From Bacteroidota bacterium (GTDB lineage Bacteria; Bacteroidota; Ignavibacteria; Kapaibacteriales; UBA2268), in NCBI GenBank assembly GCA_029974985.1, contig JARKQC010000323.1, positions 32,469 to 96,468 of the forward strand: 64,000 nt of DNA, in the 5' to 3' direction. This document shows positions 37,592 to 47,634 of the stretch, piece after piece. Position numbers and translations under genes: made by a program. Under the pieces are notes generated by a model that was not told where the DNA came from, did not search any database, and was given only the letters and a program-made list of their open reading frames with translations. Each line of letters begins with the position of its first letter. Positions within the stretch are counted from its first letter, which is position 1.

Positions 37592-38587
37592 TTATTTTAT
37601 CCCGTTGGTATGCCATTTTAAATAAATAGAACCCCAAGTAAATCCGGCGCCAAAACTTGATAATACTAAATTGTCGCCATCTTTAATCAATCCTTTACTA
37701 AGCCATTCAGATATACAAATAGGAATTGTTCCAGCGGTTGTATTACCATATTTTTCAATATTAATCATAACTTTTTCAGGACCGATGCCCATTCTATTTG
37801 CAGTAGCAGAAATAATTCTAAGATTTGCTTGATGTGGAACGAGCCACGCGATATCATCTGAACTAAGATTATTTCTACGCATAATTTCAGTTGAAACATC
37901 AGCCATTCCAACAACTGCCGCTTTGAATACAGCTTGACCGTCTTGATAAATATAATGTTCTTTGTTTTCAACAGTCTCGTGGCTAACTTTTTTAGCACTA
38001 CCACCTGCTTTTTGATGTAAGTATGGTGCGCCTTTACCGTCAATAAACATTAATTTATCTAAAACGCCTTTACTCGCATCATCGGATTTTTCAACTATAC
38101 AGACGCCCGCACCATCACCAAAAAGTACAGCTTGAGTTCTGTCATCAAAATTTACTATTGTGCTCATTTTGTCTGCACCGCACAATAATACTTTCTTTGC
38201 AGTACCAGATTCAACTAATGAAACAGCAGTAGCAAGAGCGAACACAAAACCCGAACAAGCCGCAGAAATATCAAATCCCCAACAAGATTCAATACCAAGT
38301 TTATTTTGCACAACTGCCGCAGTTGAAGGGAAATTATGGTCTGGCGTAACAGTTGCAACTAATATACAATCAATTTCATTTTTGTCTATTCCTCTTTTTT
38401 GGATACATTCCAAAGCCGCGGGAACGATTAAGTCAGAAGTAGCACCTTCTTTTAAAAATCTTCTTTCGGAAATTCCGGTCCGAGTCATTATCCATTCATC
38501 AGTTGTATCTAAATACTTTGCAAAAAAGTCGTTAGTATATACATCAGGAGGTAAATAATGAGCTATAGAAGTTATTGTAGCAGACAT
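37592..38587 (-). CDS. fabH: Beta-ketoacyl-ACP synthase III
   Basis: FabH starts fatty acid synthesis by condensing acetyl-CoA (or branched acyl-CoA) with malonyl-ACP. The 331-residue protein has the catalytic cysteine in DISAACSGFVFAL (about 112), histidine in WLVPHQANLRI (about 250) and asparagine in YGNTTAGTIPI (about 281). Start MSATITSIAHYLPP matches the family. It follows plsX by 20 bp. Confidence 0.96.
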   Translation of the reverse strand: MSATITSIAHYLPPDVYTNDFFAKYLDTTDEWIMTRTGISERRFLKEGATSDLIVPAALECIQKRGIDKNEIDCILVATVTPDHNFPSTAAVVQNKLGIESCWGFDISAACSGFVFALATAVSLVESGTAKKVLLCGADKMSTIVNFDDRTQAVLFGDGAGVCIVEKSDDASKGVLDKLMFIDGKGAPYLHQKAGGSAKKVSHETVENKEHYIYQDGQAVFKAAVVGMADVSTEIMRRNNLSSDDIAWLVPHQANLRIISATANRMGIGPEKVMINIEKYGNTTAGTIPICISEWLSKGLIKDGDNLVLSSFGAGFTWGSIYLKWHTNGIK

Positions 38588-38607
38588 AATATTAATAGTC
38601 CAATTTT

Positions 38608-39618
38608 TTAAGTTAATAATGCTTTTTCAATTTTCAAATTAATATCAGCGTTTACCATATCTTTTGCTGTTAATATCATATTTTCTAATGCTTTTGGACT
38701 TGATTTTCCATGCCCAATGATAGAAACACCATTAACACCTAATAAAGGAACGCCGCCATAATTCTGATAGTCTAATGATTTTAGAACATCTTTTAATACG
38801 GGAATCATTAATCCAACTTTTGCTTTGTTTAAAAATGATTTCTCCGAATAATCTTTTATTGTTGATTTTAAAAGATTAAGAAAACTTTCAGCAAATTTTA
38901 ATACGATGTTACCAACGAATCCATCACAAATTACAATATCAGATTTTGCTTCAAAAATATCGCGTCCTTCGATATTTCCAATAAAATTTAAATTGCTATT
39001 TTTAAGTAATTTATATGTTTCTTTGATAATATCCGTACCTTTTATCTCTTCTTCACCAACATTTAATAATCCAACGCTTGGATTTGATTTTCCAATTATT
39101 TCTTTATAATATATTGAGCCCATAACAGCAAATTCGTATAAATATCTCGCTTTTGGCTCAACTGTTGCCCCAACGTCCATAACAAGAACGGGATATTCTG
39201 ATACTGAAGGGAAAAACGAGCCAATCGTAGGGCGAGCAACCCCTTTTACTCTGCCCAACAAAACAGTAGAAAGCGAAAGCATTGCACCCGTGTTACCCGC
39301 AGAAACAAAAGCATCAGAATTAGAATTTTTATGGAATTCTAATCCTTTATAAATAGAAGATTCCTTTTTATTTTTTATAGCATCTGTGGGGTCATCATTC
39401 ATAGTAATAACGTCATCAGCCTCAAAAATTTCAAAAGAATCAGTAGCTTTATTCTGCTTTTTTAACTCCTCAATTATTATAGATTTTTTACCAATAAGAA
39501 TAATTTCAATTTCACTACTATATTTTTCTGAAATTGAAATTGCCGCATTTATTTCGTTTATGGGTGCAAAATCTCCACCCATTACATCTAATGCTATTCT
39601 TATTTTTTTATTTGGCAT
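38608..39618 (-). CDS. plsX: Phosphate acyltransferase PlsX
   Basis: PlsX makes acyl-phosphate from acyl-ACP, the first step of bacterial phospholipid synthesis. The 336-residue sequence has the N-terminal signature IRIALDVMGGDFAP (about 6-19), SAGNTGAMLS (about 105-114), PVLVMDVGATVEPK, NVGEEEIKG and DGFVGNIVLKFAE. It lies between rpmF and fabH in the classic order. Confidence 0.96.
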   Translation of the reverse strand: MPNKKIRIALDVMGGDFAPINEINAAISISEKYSSEIEIILIGKKSIIIEELKKQNKATDSFEIFEADDVITMNDDPTDAIKNKKESSIYKGLEFHKNSNSDAFVSAGNTGAMLSLSTVLLGRVKGVARPTIGSFFPSVSEYPVLVMDVGATVEPKARYLYEFAVMGSIYYKEIIGKSNPSVGLLNVGEEEIKGTDIIKETYKLLKNSNLNFIGNIEGRDIFEAKSDIVICDGFVGNIVLKFAESFLNLLKSTIKDYSEKSFLNKAKVGLMIPVLKDVLKSLDYQNYGGVPLLGVNGVSIIGHGKSSPKALENMILTAKDMVNADINLKIEKALLT

Positions 39619-39647
39619 AATTTATAAAATCGTTATGAAAAAAGATA

Positions 39648-39824
39648 TTATAAAGCTGCAATTACTTTTCTACCATTATAGTATCCACATTCGGGGCAAG
39701 CGCTATGTGATAATTTGGTAGCACCGCATTGTGGGCATACTGCTGTTTGCATTGGTGTTGCTTTATAATGAGTACGTCTTTTATTTCTTCTCGATTTCGA
39801 GAACTTTCTGGTTGGATTTGGCAT
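39648..39824 (-). CDS. rpmF: 50S ribosomal protein L32
   Basis: I translated this short gene by hand: 58 residues from the ATG at 39824 to the TAA at 39648-39650. It begins MPNPTRKFSKSRRNKRR, the L32 start, and has the zinc-ribbon cysteines in CPQCG (30-34) and CPECG (43-47), all four retained. It lies between yceD and plsX, as in many bacteria. Confidence 0.95.
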   Translation of the reverse strand: MPNPTRKFSKSRRNKRRTHYKATPMQTAVCPQCGATKLSHSACPECGYYNGRKVIAAL

Positions 39825-39845
39825 TTTTTATAGTCCTTATAATAA

Positions 39846-40358
39846 TTAATTTATTTTAAAATCTTTTAATTTCGACCATCGTTCATCTACAATAGTATTT
39901 TTTTCAATGTGTTTATTATTTAATTCTGGATAGATATCGAGAATATCTTTGTCTCTAAATTCGGGTGCTATTCTTTTCATAGGCAAATTTAGTGCAAGAT
40001 GTTCTAATACTTCTGAACTAATATCAATATATTTTGTGTCTTCTCTTATTATTATTTCATTTTCGTTATTTTGAGATTCTTGAGATTCCATAAATAGCTT
40101 TGTATCTGCTTTATAAACTAAATTAAAATCACTTTTGATAATTTCATCAAATTCTTTTAAAGTTCTATCGCAAATTAATCTTGCTACGCATTCTGCTTTA
40201 CCAATTAATGTATAGCGATGAGACAATCGAATCACCGATAAATTCACTAAAACATTTCCAATAAATTCTTCAAAAGAATTATCTAAAGTATTGACGGGAA
40301 TTTTAAAATCAAATTCATATTCGCCATCAGCCATACCAGAAATATCAACTTTTATCAT
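39846..40358 (-). CDS. YceD/DUF177 family protein
   Basis: A 170-residue protein of the family found directly upstream of rpmF in many bacteria, and linked to 23S rRNA accumulation in E. coli and plants. It has the central conserved cysteine motif CVARLICDRTL (about 58-68) and the C-terminal YIDISSEVLEHLALNLPMK. The last residues (DERWSKLKDFKIN) match the family end. First gene of a ten-gene unit. Confidence 0.9.
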   Translation of the reverse strand: MIKVDISGMADGEYEFDFKIPVNTLDNSFEEFIGNVLVNLSVIRLSHRYTLIGKAECVARLICDRTLKEFDEIIKSDFNLVYKADTKLFMESQESQNNENEIIIREDTKYIDISSEVLEHLALNLPMKRIAPEFRDKDILDIYPELNNKHIEKNTIVDERWSKLKDFKIN

Positions 40359-40387
40359 TATTTTAATTTTTGTTCCAAAATAACTTA

Positions 40388-40419
40388 CAAATTTAAGTAT
40401 TTAAAGGGAAATAATCAAA
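40388..40419 (-). promoter_or_regulatory. Canonical Bacteroidota promoter of the yceD-rpmF-fab unit
   Basis: On the minus strand TTTG (40419-40416), a 20-base spacer and TAAATTTG (40395-40388) exactly match the -33/-7 consensus. Transcription would begin near 40380, about 22 bases before the yceD ATG. It would drive yceD through gcvPB. Confidence 0.78.
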
Positions 40420-40573
40420 AAATTACAAAAAAATAAGATTTTTATTAAGAATCGTTATTAATAATTAATACATTTAACTAATAAAATTTATTTTTTCTTT
40501 AAAAAACAAAGTAGAATTTGAATTAAATTTTAATTTTTTTCAAAATTTATTCCGTTTTTAAAAAATTTATTTA

Positions 40574-40581
40574 TAGTTTTG
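40574..40581 (+). promoter_or_regulatory. Probable -7 element of pgi
   Basis: TAGTTTTG matches TAnnTTTG and lies 39 bases before the pgi start. The -33 site is not a clear TTTG. The ATG at 40621 is preceded by AAGGGGAA, an acceptable ribosome site. Confidence 0.4.
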
Positions 40582-40620
40582 AAGTTTTTGTAATTCTAAT
40601 AAATAAGGGGAAAATTTTAT

Positions 40621-42261
40621 ATGAAAAGTAGCAAAATTGAAATTTGGGAAAAATTATCTAATAAGAAAAAAGAATTTGAAAATAAACATTTAAGAAATAT
40701 TTTTCAAAATGAGCCTGAGCGATTTAAAAAATATTCCATCAATTTCAATGATATATTATTTGATTACTCAAAAAATTTAATTGATGATGAAATAATTAAT
40801 CTATTAATTGAATTAGCAGAAAAATCAGATTTGAAAGATAGTATCGAAGCTATGTTTAGTGGCAAGAAAATTAATTTTACCGAAAAGCGTGCTGTTTTAC
40901 ATACTGCATTAAGAAATTTGAGTTCAAATAATGTTTATTTCGAAAATTATAATATCAGTAATGATGTAAAATTAGAACTTAATAAAGCACTAAATTTTGC
41001 AGAAAATATTAGAAATGGCGTATTTAAAGGATTTACTGGAAAAAATATTACAGATGTCGTAAATATTGGTATTGGAGGCTCGCATTTAGGGCCAGATATG
41101 GTATGCACAGCATTATCGCATTATAGTGGTGATGTTAAAGTTCATTTTGTTTCTAACGTTGACCCCGTTGATATTAGTGATAAAATTAAATTTTTAAATC
41201 CAGAAACAACTCTATTTTTAATTGCTTCTAAAACATTTACTACACAAGAAACTATGACAAATGCAAACAAAGCAAAACAGTGGTTTATGAGTAAATCAAA
41301 TGCTGATACAAACTCAATAGCATATCATTTTGCCGCTTTATCAACTAATATTTCTGCTTGTAAGGAATTTGGAATTTCAGAAGAGAATATTTTTGGATTT
41401 TGGGATTGGGTTGGCGGTAGATATTCGCTTTGGTCTGTGATTGGACTTTCTATAGCTATTTATATAGGAACTGAAAATTTCAAAAAATTATTAAATGGTG
41501 CATTTTTAGTTGACGAGCATTTTCGAAATCAACCATTTAAACAAAATATACCTATAATTATGGCTTTACTTGGCGTTTGGTATAATAATTTTTGGAATGC
41601 AAACACTTATGCCGTTATACCTTATGATCAATATTTAATAAAATTCTCTGAATTTTTACAGCAATTAGATATGGAAAGTAATGGTAAGAGTATTGATAAA
41701 CGTGGCAACAAAGTAAATTACTCTACGGGTGCTGTTTTATGGGGAACTATTGGAACTAACTCACAACACTCATTTTTTCAACTCATACATCAAGGCATGC
41801 AGTTAATTCCAATAGATTTTTTAGTAGGAATTGAGAATTTATCGAAAAATCAATCGCAACACGATATTTTAATTTCAAATTTCTTTGCTCAAACAGAAGC
41901 TCTAATGAAAGGTAAAAATAGAGATGAAGTAAGAGCTGAATTAGAAAAAAGTGCTTTGAAAGAAGATGAAATTAAAGATTTATTACCACATAAAATTTTC
42001 GATGGAAATAAACCAACAAATTCAATAATGTATAAAAAATTAAATCCCGAAACTTTGGGAAGTTTAATTGCATTGTACGAGCATAAAGTATTTGTTCAAG
42101 GGATAATTTGGGAAATTAATTCATTTGACCAGTGGGGCGTAGAACTTGGAAAACAACTTGCAAAAGGTATTTTAGCAGAAATTAAGGAAAATAAGACTGT
42201 TACAAATCACGACTCATCAACAAATGGATTAATAAATCATTATTTATCAAACAGAAAATAA
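40621..42261 (+). CDS. pgi: Glucose-6-phosphate isomerase
   Basis: Interconverts glucose-6-phosphate and fructose-6-phosphate. The 546-residue sequence has NIGIGGSHLGPDMV (about 151-164), the SKTFTTQET phosphate loop, GGRYSLWSVIGL (the PGI signature 1), QQLDMESNGKSID (about 350) and HQGMQLIPID. The usual catalytic Glu, His and Lys are present. The next gene, an M1 aminopeptidase, begins 20 bp downstream. Confidence 0.96.
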   Translation: MKSSKIEIWEKLSNKKKEFENKHLRNIFQNEPERFKKYSINFNDILFDYSKNLIDDEIINLLIELAEKSDLKDSIEAMFSGKKINFTEKRAVLHTALRNLSSNNVYFENYNISNDVKLELNKALNFAENIRNGVFKGFTGKNITDVVNIGIGGSHLGPDMVCTALSHYSGDVKVHFVSNVDPVDISDKIKFLNPETTLFLIASKTFTTQETMTNANKAKQWFMSKSNADTNSIAYHFAALSTNISACKEFGISEENIFGFWDWVGGRYSLWSVIGLSIAIYIGTENFKKLLNGAFLVDEHFRNQPFKQNIPIIMALLGVWYNNFWNANTYAVIPYDQYLIKFSEFLQQLDMESNGKSIDKRGNKVNYSTGAVLWGTIGTNSQHSFFQLIHQGMQLIPIDFLVGIENLSKNQSQHDILISNFFAQTEALMKGKNRDEVRAELEKSALKEDEIKDLLPHKIFDGNKPTNSIMYKKLNPETLGSLIALYEHKVFVQGIIWEINSFDQWGVELGKQLAKGILAEIKENKTVTNHDSSTNGLINHYLSNRK

Positions 42262-42281
42262 TTATAATTAAAGGAAATTTA

Positions 42282-44696
42282 ATGATGTATAAAAAACTTT
42301 TTAAATTTATAATTCTCATAATAATTTTATTAAATTCAATAAATATTTTGTCGCAAGATAAATTATATTCTCTGCTCGACGACCCATATTTCCAGCCCGT
42401 CGAAATGTATGTAGATATAATTCATATCAAGTTAAATCTTAATATCGAGCCATACAAACAAATTATCAATGGGGTAGAAAATATAAAATTTAGAACTCTT
42501 AGAACGCATACTGATTCTCTAAGATTTTATGGACCCGAATTAGATTTTCAAAAAGTTACATTAAATGGTAAAAATGTTAAATTTATTAAAGATGGCATAG
42601 AAACTATTGTTTACGAACTTGGAAATCTAAAATTTAATACTGAATATGAACTTAATATCGAATTTATTGGCAATCCAACAGAAGGATTATATTTTTCTGG
42701 TTGGGACGATAAAACTAATCGTCATAGGAAACAAATTTGGGCGCATAGCCCACAAAATTGGATGCCTTTTATTAATCAAAAACACGATTTACTAACAACA
42801 GAGGTAATCACTACATTTGATTCAAAATATAAAGTTTACTCAAATGGAAATCGTATTGAGCAGAAAGTAAATAATGACGGCACAACGACTTGGCATTATA
42901 AAATGGATAAACCACACGTTATTTATTTAGTATGCTTCGCAATTGGTGAATATGATATTAAGGAAACAAAATCAAAAAGTGGCGTACCAATGGAATTGTG
43001 GTATTATCCTGATTTACCCGAATATTTTGATGTTTCTTATATATATTCTGATGATATGATTGACTTTTTTGAAAAGGAAATTGGAGTAAAATACCCTTGG
43101 GAAATTTATCGCCAAGCACCAATGGTAAATTATATGTATGGGGCTATGGAAACGACTACCTCAACGGTATTTGGTGATTTTATGTATTTGCCTGCTCGGG
43201 CTTGGTGGATGAGAAATTATGTTAATGTTAATGCACACGAGCTAAACCATCAATGGTTTGGAAACTATTTATCACATTTGAATAATCGCCATACTTGGCT
43301 AACAGAAAGTTTTGCAACGTATTTTGCTAAAATTTTTGAAAAAAATATTTTTGGTGAAGATTATTACCAATGGGAGCGTGATAAAGAATTAATTCGTACC
43401 TTTAATGCCGCAAAATCTAATAATAACCCCGTTTCCCATTCTTTTGCTGGCACTGATAGATGGTATCCGAAAGGCTCACTTGTCCTTGATATGTTAAGAA
43501 ATATTATGGGCGATACACTTTTTCATACAGCTTTGAAATATTATACCGAAAAAAATGCTCATCAAGTTGTTGAAACCTATGATTTTAAAAAAGCAATTCG
43601 AGAGTCAACGGGAATGTCGCTCGATTGGTTTTTTGATGAATGGATAATGCACGGTGGAGAGCCGCATTACAAAGTAGATTATTCAGCAATTAAAGATTTA
43701 GAAAACAATAGTTTTACCCTTGTTAATATAAAACAAATACATAAAGTAGATAATTTAATTAGATATTTTAAAATGCCAATAGATATTCATATTTATTACA
43801 AAGATAATACTTATGATTCTGCAAAAGTGTGGATTGAAGGCGAATATACAAGTGTTAAAATTCCAAATAAAAGTAGTAAAGAAGTAAATTTTGTAATTTT
43901 CGATCCAAATCGAAAAATAATTAAAAAATTAACTTTTAATCGAAGTGAAAAAGAACTTTTTGGGCAAGCTGAATTTGCTAAAAATATGATTGATCGCTAT
44001 GATGCTCTGCTCGAATTACAAAATATAACAATTAATAAAAAAAGAGATTTATATCATAAATTATTCAAAAAAGAGCAATTTCACCTTAATAAAGCAGAAA
44101 TTATCAAGCAATTAATAGGAGATACACTCTCGTATAATTTTTTAAATTATGCTATTCTTGATAACGATGTCATGGTTCGACGTTCTATTATAGAAAATAT
44201 TAAAACAGTACCAAAAGAATTAAAAAATAATTATGAAAAATTGCTTCAAGATACTTGTTTTATTAATACAGAACTTGCTTTAAGAAATTTATCAAATTCA
44301 TTTCCTAATGAAGATTATCTTAACAAAACAAAAGATGAAATAGGTTGGAGAGGCAAAAATATCAGAATGGCTTGGCTCGAAATTGCTATTTCAAAAAATT
44401 TAGGACAAAATTATAATGATGAATTAATTGATTATACATCAAAAAGTTTTGAATTCGAAACGCGAATTAATGCTTTTAATACCCTTATAAAATTAAATAT
44501 TTTTGATGATAGAACAATTAACAACTCTATTGATGCCTATTTACATTGGAATTATAAATTAAGTAGTGAAAGTGTTAACTATTTAAAATACGTTTATTCT
44601 CAAAATAAAGGAAAAAGATTAATAGATAATATTTTAAAAACGAGAGTGTTTACAGCAAAGCAAAGTAAGAAAATTAGTAATTTAAAATTAGATTAA
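42282..44696 (+). CDS. M1 family zinc aminopeptidase, exported
   Basis: An 804-residue metallopeptidase with a signal peptide ending near residue 25 (ILSQ). The zinc motif is HELNHQW followed by WLTESFA 18 residues later (HExxH-x18-E). The exopeptidase loop is YGAMET, a variant of the usual GAMEN. The N-terminal beta domain and a C-terminal helical HEAT-like half (about 570-800) match the M1 family. It probably trims peptides in the periplasm or at the surface. Follows pgi by 20 bp. Confidence 0.9.
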   Translation: MMYKKLFKFIILIIILLNSINILSQDKLYSLLDDPYFQPVEMYVDIIHIKLNLNIEPYKQIINGVENIKFRTLRTHTDSLRFYGPELDFQKVTLNGKNVKFIKDGIETIVYELGNLKFNTEYELNIEFIGNPTEGLYFSGWDDKTNRHRKQIWAHSPQNWMPFINQKHDLLTTEVITTFDSKYKVYSNGNRIEQKVNNDGTTTWHYKMDKPHVIYLVCFAIGEYDIKETKSKSGVPMELWYYPDLPEYFDVSYIYSDDMIDFFEKEIGVKYPWEIYRQAPMVNYMYGAMETTTSTVFGDFMYLPARAWWMRNYVNVNAHELNHQWFGNYLSHLNNRHTWLTESFATYFAKIFEKNIFGEDYYQWERDKELIRTFNAAKSNNNPVSHSFAGTDRWYPKGSLVLDMLRNIMGDTLFHTALKYYTEKNAHQVVETYDFKKAIRESTGMSLDWFFDEWIMHGGEPHYKVDYSAIKDLENNSFTLVNIKQIHKVDNLIRYFKMPIDIHIYYKDNTYDSAKVWIEGEYTSVKIPNKSSKEVNFVIFDPNRKIIKKLTFNRSEKELFGQAEFAKNMIDRYDALLELQNITINKKRDLYHKLFKKEQFHLNKAEIIKQLIGDTLSYNFLNYAILDNDVMVRRSIIENIKTVPKELKNNYEKLLQDTCFINTELALRNLSNSFPNEDYLNKTKDEIGWRGKNIRMAWLEIAISKNLGQNYNDELIDYTSKSFEFETRINAFNTLIKLNIFDDRTINNSIDAYLHWNYKLSSESVNYLKYVYSQNKGKRLIDNILKTRVFTAKQSKKISNLKLD

Positions 44697-44714
44697 TCAA
44701 AATTAGTTATTTAA

Positions 44715-44752
44715 AATAAGGGATTTAATCATCACGATTAAACCCCTTTATT
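44715..44752. terminator. Bidirectional terminator after the M1 peptidase
   Basis: AAGGG-TTTAATC (44718-44730, one mismatch) pairs with GATTAAA-CCCTT (44736-44748), with a 5-base loop, between convergent genes. Confidence 0.75.
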
Positions 44753-44771
44753 ACTAACCAATTAATTGTTA

Positions 44772-47303
44772 TTATTTAACAATCTTAACGGGATAAGAAA
44801 TAGTATTAAACTTAGATTTAAGAATTATAAAATAATTTCCTTGTGAAATACCACTTATATTAATTTGATGATTTATTGTTGAATTTGGTGCTAATTGAAT
44901 AAATCCTAAATTCGTTTTTGATTTACCTAAAACGTCGCTTAAAATAATTTCACAATCCTCATAATTATTTGATGAATTACTTATATTAATTTCAGCAAAT
45001 TTATTAATAGGATTAGGAGTTACAGAATTAATAATAATTGAATTGCTAATTTGCATATCTTCGAGAACATCAGTTGGGTCTGGTATGATTTTAAATACCA
45101 TATCGCTTATATCAAAAGGTTGGCTACCTGATTTAGGTGGTAAAATTCTAACTAATGCACTATCAGAAGTAATATTTGGAATAGTCCATTCAAATTCATT
45201 ATCGGAGGCGGGTACTCTTGATAAAATAACGCGTTTCCAATTTTTACCATTATTTATTGAATATTCAAGGAAACATTCGAATAAATTATTTGATTCCCAT
45301 TTAATAGTTTGTTTTGTATTGGAATACCATACTTCATCACCATTTGGTGAAATAATTTGAGCACTTGGTTCACCAATGGAAAACATTACGCTTTCTGCAG
45401 TAGTACCATCAAATAATGATGTAAGTCTAAATTTACATTTATCGCTAACTATACCTAATGGTTCGGTTTCATATTTATCTAATGTGCTTTCTAAAACGGT
45501 TTTCCAAGTGTCTCCGCCATCTGAGGTGAACTCCAATCTTAATGAATCATTAAAATTCTGTCTCCAAATTGAGAATAAGTTTTCATCTGAGCTAAAACTA
45601 TCGCCCTCTTTTGGTACAACGAATACAAGCTGTTGATTATGAATAGAAAATGTAAAAAGACTTATATCTAAATTGTCTGGATCGCTTGTATCAACAATTT
45701 TTACTAATGCACTATCAGTATTTAGATTTGGCACGGGTATAGTAATTATCGAGTCATTAGCATTAACATTTTTTGCTATTTCAACACCCCAAGTTTTGCC
45801 ATTATCTAATGAAAGTAAAATATTGATATTTTTAATATTTGCTGAAGCCCAACGAATTTGCATATCATCACCATATCTAAATCTTGCACCTCCCAAAGGT
45901 TCTAATAAAGCAAGATTTTCAATATTAGAATTCATACAATTACAATTTTCAGCCGCAGTTCTTAATAGTGGAATTTGGCGTGGATGAAAATATAATTCAA
46001 CAGTGCGTGTAGAATTCGAAACGTGGCAATAACTCATAATAGTGCCGGGAACGGGTTTAGGTTGCCCACTTGTTACGCAAGCATCATAAACTGGCATAGG
46101 TAAATATCTTGTTACACAAGTGTCAATCATATTTGGTAGAAAATAGCAATTATGTGTGTGAGGAGCAGAAAAATTGTGTCCCATTTCGTGAGCGGCTACA
46201 TTAACGTCCCAACTATATTGAAAAGAATTATATTTGGTGTCGTGTTTAATACCTAATACACAATATCCATTAGATTTACTACAAATACTACCTTGATATG
46301 GATTTCCACCCATTGAAATACCAGCTATAACGGTATTTGCAGGTTGATTACTTAAATCTGCAAAAAGAACAACTAATGCTCTCGAACTTGAATATTTTGA
46401 CCATACTGATGGCATAGTCATTAATTTTTCACTTAAATTTTTTGTAGATTTATAGTATGGATCGGTAGGAATATCTAATCTAATATGAACTTCTGAAACA
46501 CTTATTTTAATATTCAAATTTTCGGTATAAATTTTAGATGTAAAAGCCATTACACTATACATATATGCGGTAACTTTATCAACATCAGAACCTAATAATC
46601 TATAAAAATCATAAGCACCTTCACAAATAATATTAGCTTCTAATAATTTATTTTTATTAGATTGCAATGTTTCGTTTGAATATTTAATCATATCTGTAAA
46701 TTCGTTTGCATCGCCGTGATAATCCTCAGTCTGACAATCAAAAATTGGACTTTCGTCTGGTGCTAAATCTTTTTCAGTGATATGCGGTACTAAAATATGA
46801 AGATTGGCATCATTGTTTTGTGAAGGCGAAATTGAGTGAACAGTTCCATCATCTTGTTTAATATAGCCAAATAAATATCCATTACTCAAAACAAGAGAGA
46901 TATATGAATTATCTTCACCAACAATTTTGCCCGAATACATTATTGTTTTGGGAGTTTTGATTTGTCTTTTTTGATTGTTTTCATAAACAATTACTTTTGA
47001 GAATTTTGAATAATCTTCAAATTCTTCATTTAAAACTATATCAGCAGTTTTGTATCCAGAAATAGGAAATTGTTTAATTGTTAGATTGTTGGTATTTTGG
47101 GAGAAAACAGAACTTAAATTATTGTTTTTTAATTCAAAAGCTATAATATCATTCGAATTCTGAAAATTCGGATATTTACCAATTTTTGATTTACCTTTTT
47201 GAAAATCAAAAATTTCATTTGAATTAATAGTGATTGAACTTGAAGCTAAAATAATTTCTGGAATAATTAGAAATACTATTAGTAAATAAAAGAAATTTTT
47301 CAT
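44772..47303 (-). CDS. Secreted metzincin metalloprotease with T9SS sorting domain
   Basis: An 843-residue secreted protease. A signal peptide covers residues 1-20. A propeptide contains a lone cysteine near 190 (IFDCQTED) that could act as a cysteine switch. The catalytic motif is HEMGHNFSAPH (His372, Glu373, His376, His382), a metzincin HExxHxxGxxH, with a likely Met-turn in TIMSYC. Several immunoglobulin-like or Ig-Ser-Thr repeats follow (about 460-760, with IRWASANIKNINILLS and IKWESNNLFECFLEYS). A C-terminal T9SS sorting domain (NPINKFAEINIS ... YPVKIVK) anchors it to the surface. Confidence 0.88.
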   Translation of the reverse strand: MKNFFYLLIVFLIIPEIILASSSITINSNEIFDFQKGKSKIGKYPNFQNSNDIIAFELKNNNLSSVFSQNTNNLTIKQFPISGYKTADIVLNEEFEDYSKFSKVIVYENNQKRQIKTPKTIMYSGKIVGEDNSYISLVLSNGYLFGYIKQDDGTVHSISPSQNNDANLHILVPHITEKDLAPDESPIFDCQTEDYHGDANEFTDMIKYSNETLQSNKNKLLEANIICEGAYDFYRLLGSDVDKVTAYMYSVMAFTSKIYTENLNIKISVSEVHIRLDIPTDPYYKSTKNLSEKLMTMPSVWSKYSSSRALVVLFADLSNQPANTVIAGISMGGNPYQGSICSKSNGYCVLGIKHDTKYNSFQYSWDVNVAAHEMGHNFSAPHTHNCYFLPNMIDTCVTRYLPMPVYDACVTSGQPKPVPGTIMSYCHVSNSTRTVELYFHPRQIPLLRTAAENCNCMNSNIENLALLEPLGGARFRYGDDMQIRWASANIKNINILLSLDNGKTWGVEIAKNVNANDSIITIPVPNLNTDSALVKIVDTSDPDNLDISLFTFSIHNQQLVFVVPKEGDSFSSDENLFSIWRQNFNDSLRLEFTSDGGDTWKTVLESTLDKYETEPLGIVSDKCKFRLTSLFDGTTAESVMFSIGEPSAQIISPNGDEVWYSNTKQTIKWESNNLFECFLEYSINNGKNWKRVILSRVPASDNEFEWTIPNITSDSALVRILPPKSGSQPFDISDMVFKIIPDPTDVLEDMQISNSIIINSVTPNPINKFAEINISNSSNNYEDCEIILSDVLGKSKTNLGFIQLAPNSTINHQINISGISQGNYFIILKSKFNTISYPVKIVK

Positions 47304-47634
47304 TAAGAGACCTTATAAAAATTTAATTTTACATTTGTGATTTTACTTATTACAATTCAAATTTAAAAAAGTTACATTTTTAATATAATTTTCATTATGA
47401 GATCTTATAAAATCAAAACGTAAAAGTCTATGATATAAATTTATTGTAAAAAAATTGTAATTATTTTGAAATAAAATCTTATATTAATAAAATCACTTCA
47501 TTCTGTGCTTTTGCAACAAAACAAATTTTGAAAGTTGAAAATTGATAGAAAAAGTATTTTATTATTAATTTTTGAGGTTTGTAAAAAGAAAAAAGGCAAA
47601 GTTAAAAAACTCTGCCTTTAAAAATTATTCTTTT
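47304..47634. other. Intergenic stretch between the protease and the TerB-like gene
   Basis: About 330 bases of A+T-rich sequence without a convincing ORF. On the minus strand TAAATTTG (47365-47358) could be a -7 element for the protease, with TSS near 47350. A hairpin at 47592-47619 terminates the neighbouring gene. I see no RNA gene here. Confidence 0.5.
47592..47619 (-). terminator. Terminator downstream of the TerB-like gene
   Basis: AAAGGCA (47592-47598) and TGCCTTT (47613-47619) form the base of a stem extended by AGT/ACT; on the minus strand T-rich sequence follows. It lies just after the TerB-like stop. Confidence 0.7.
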
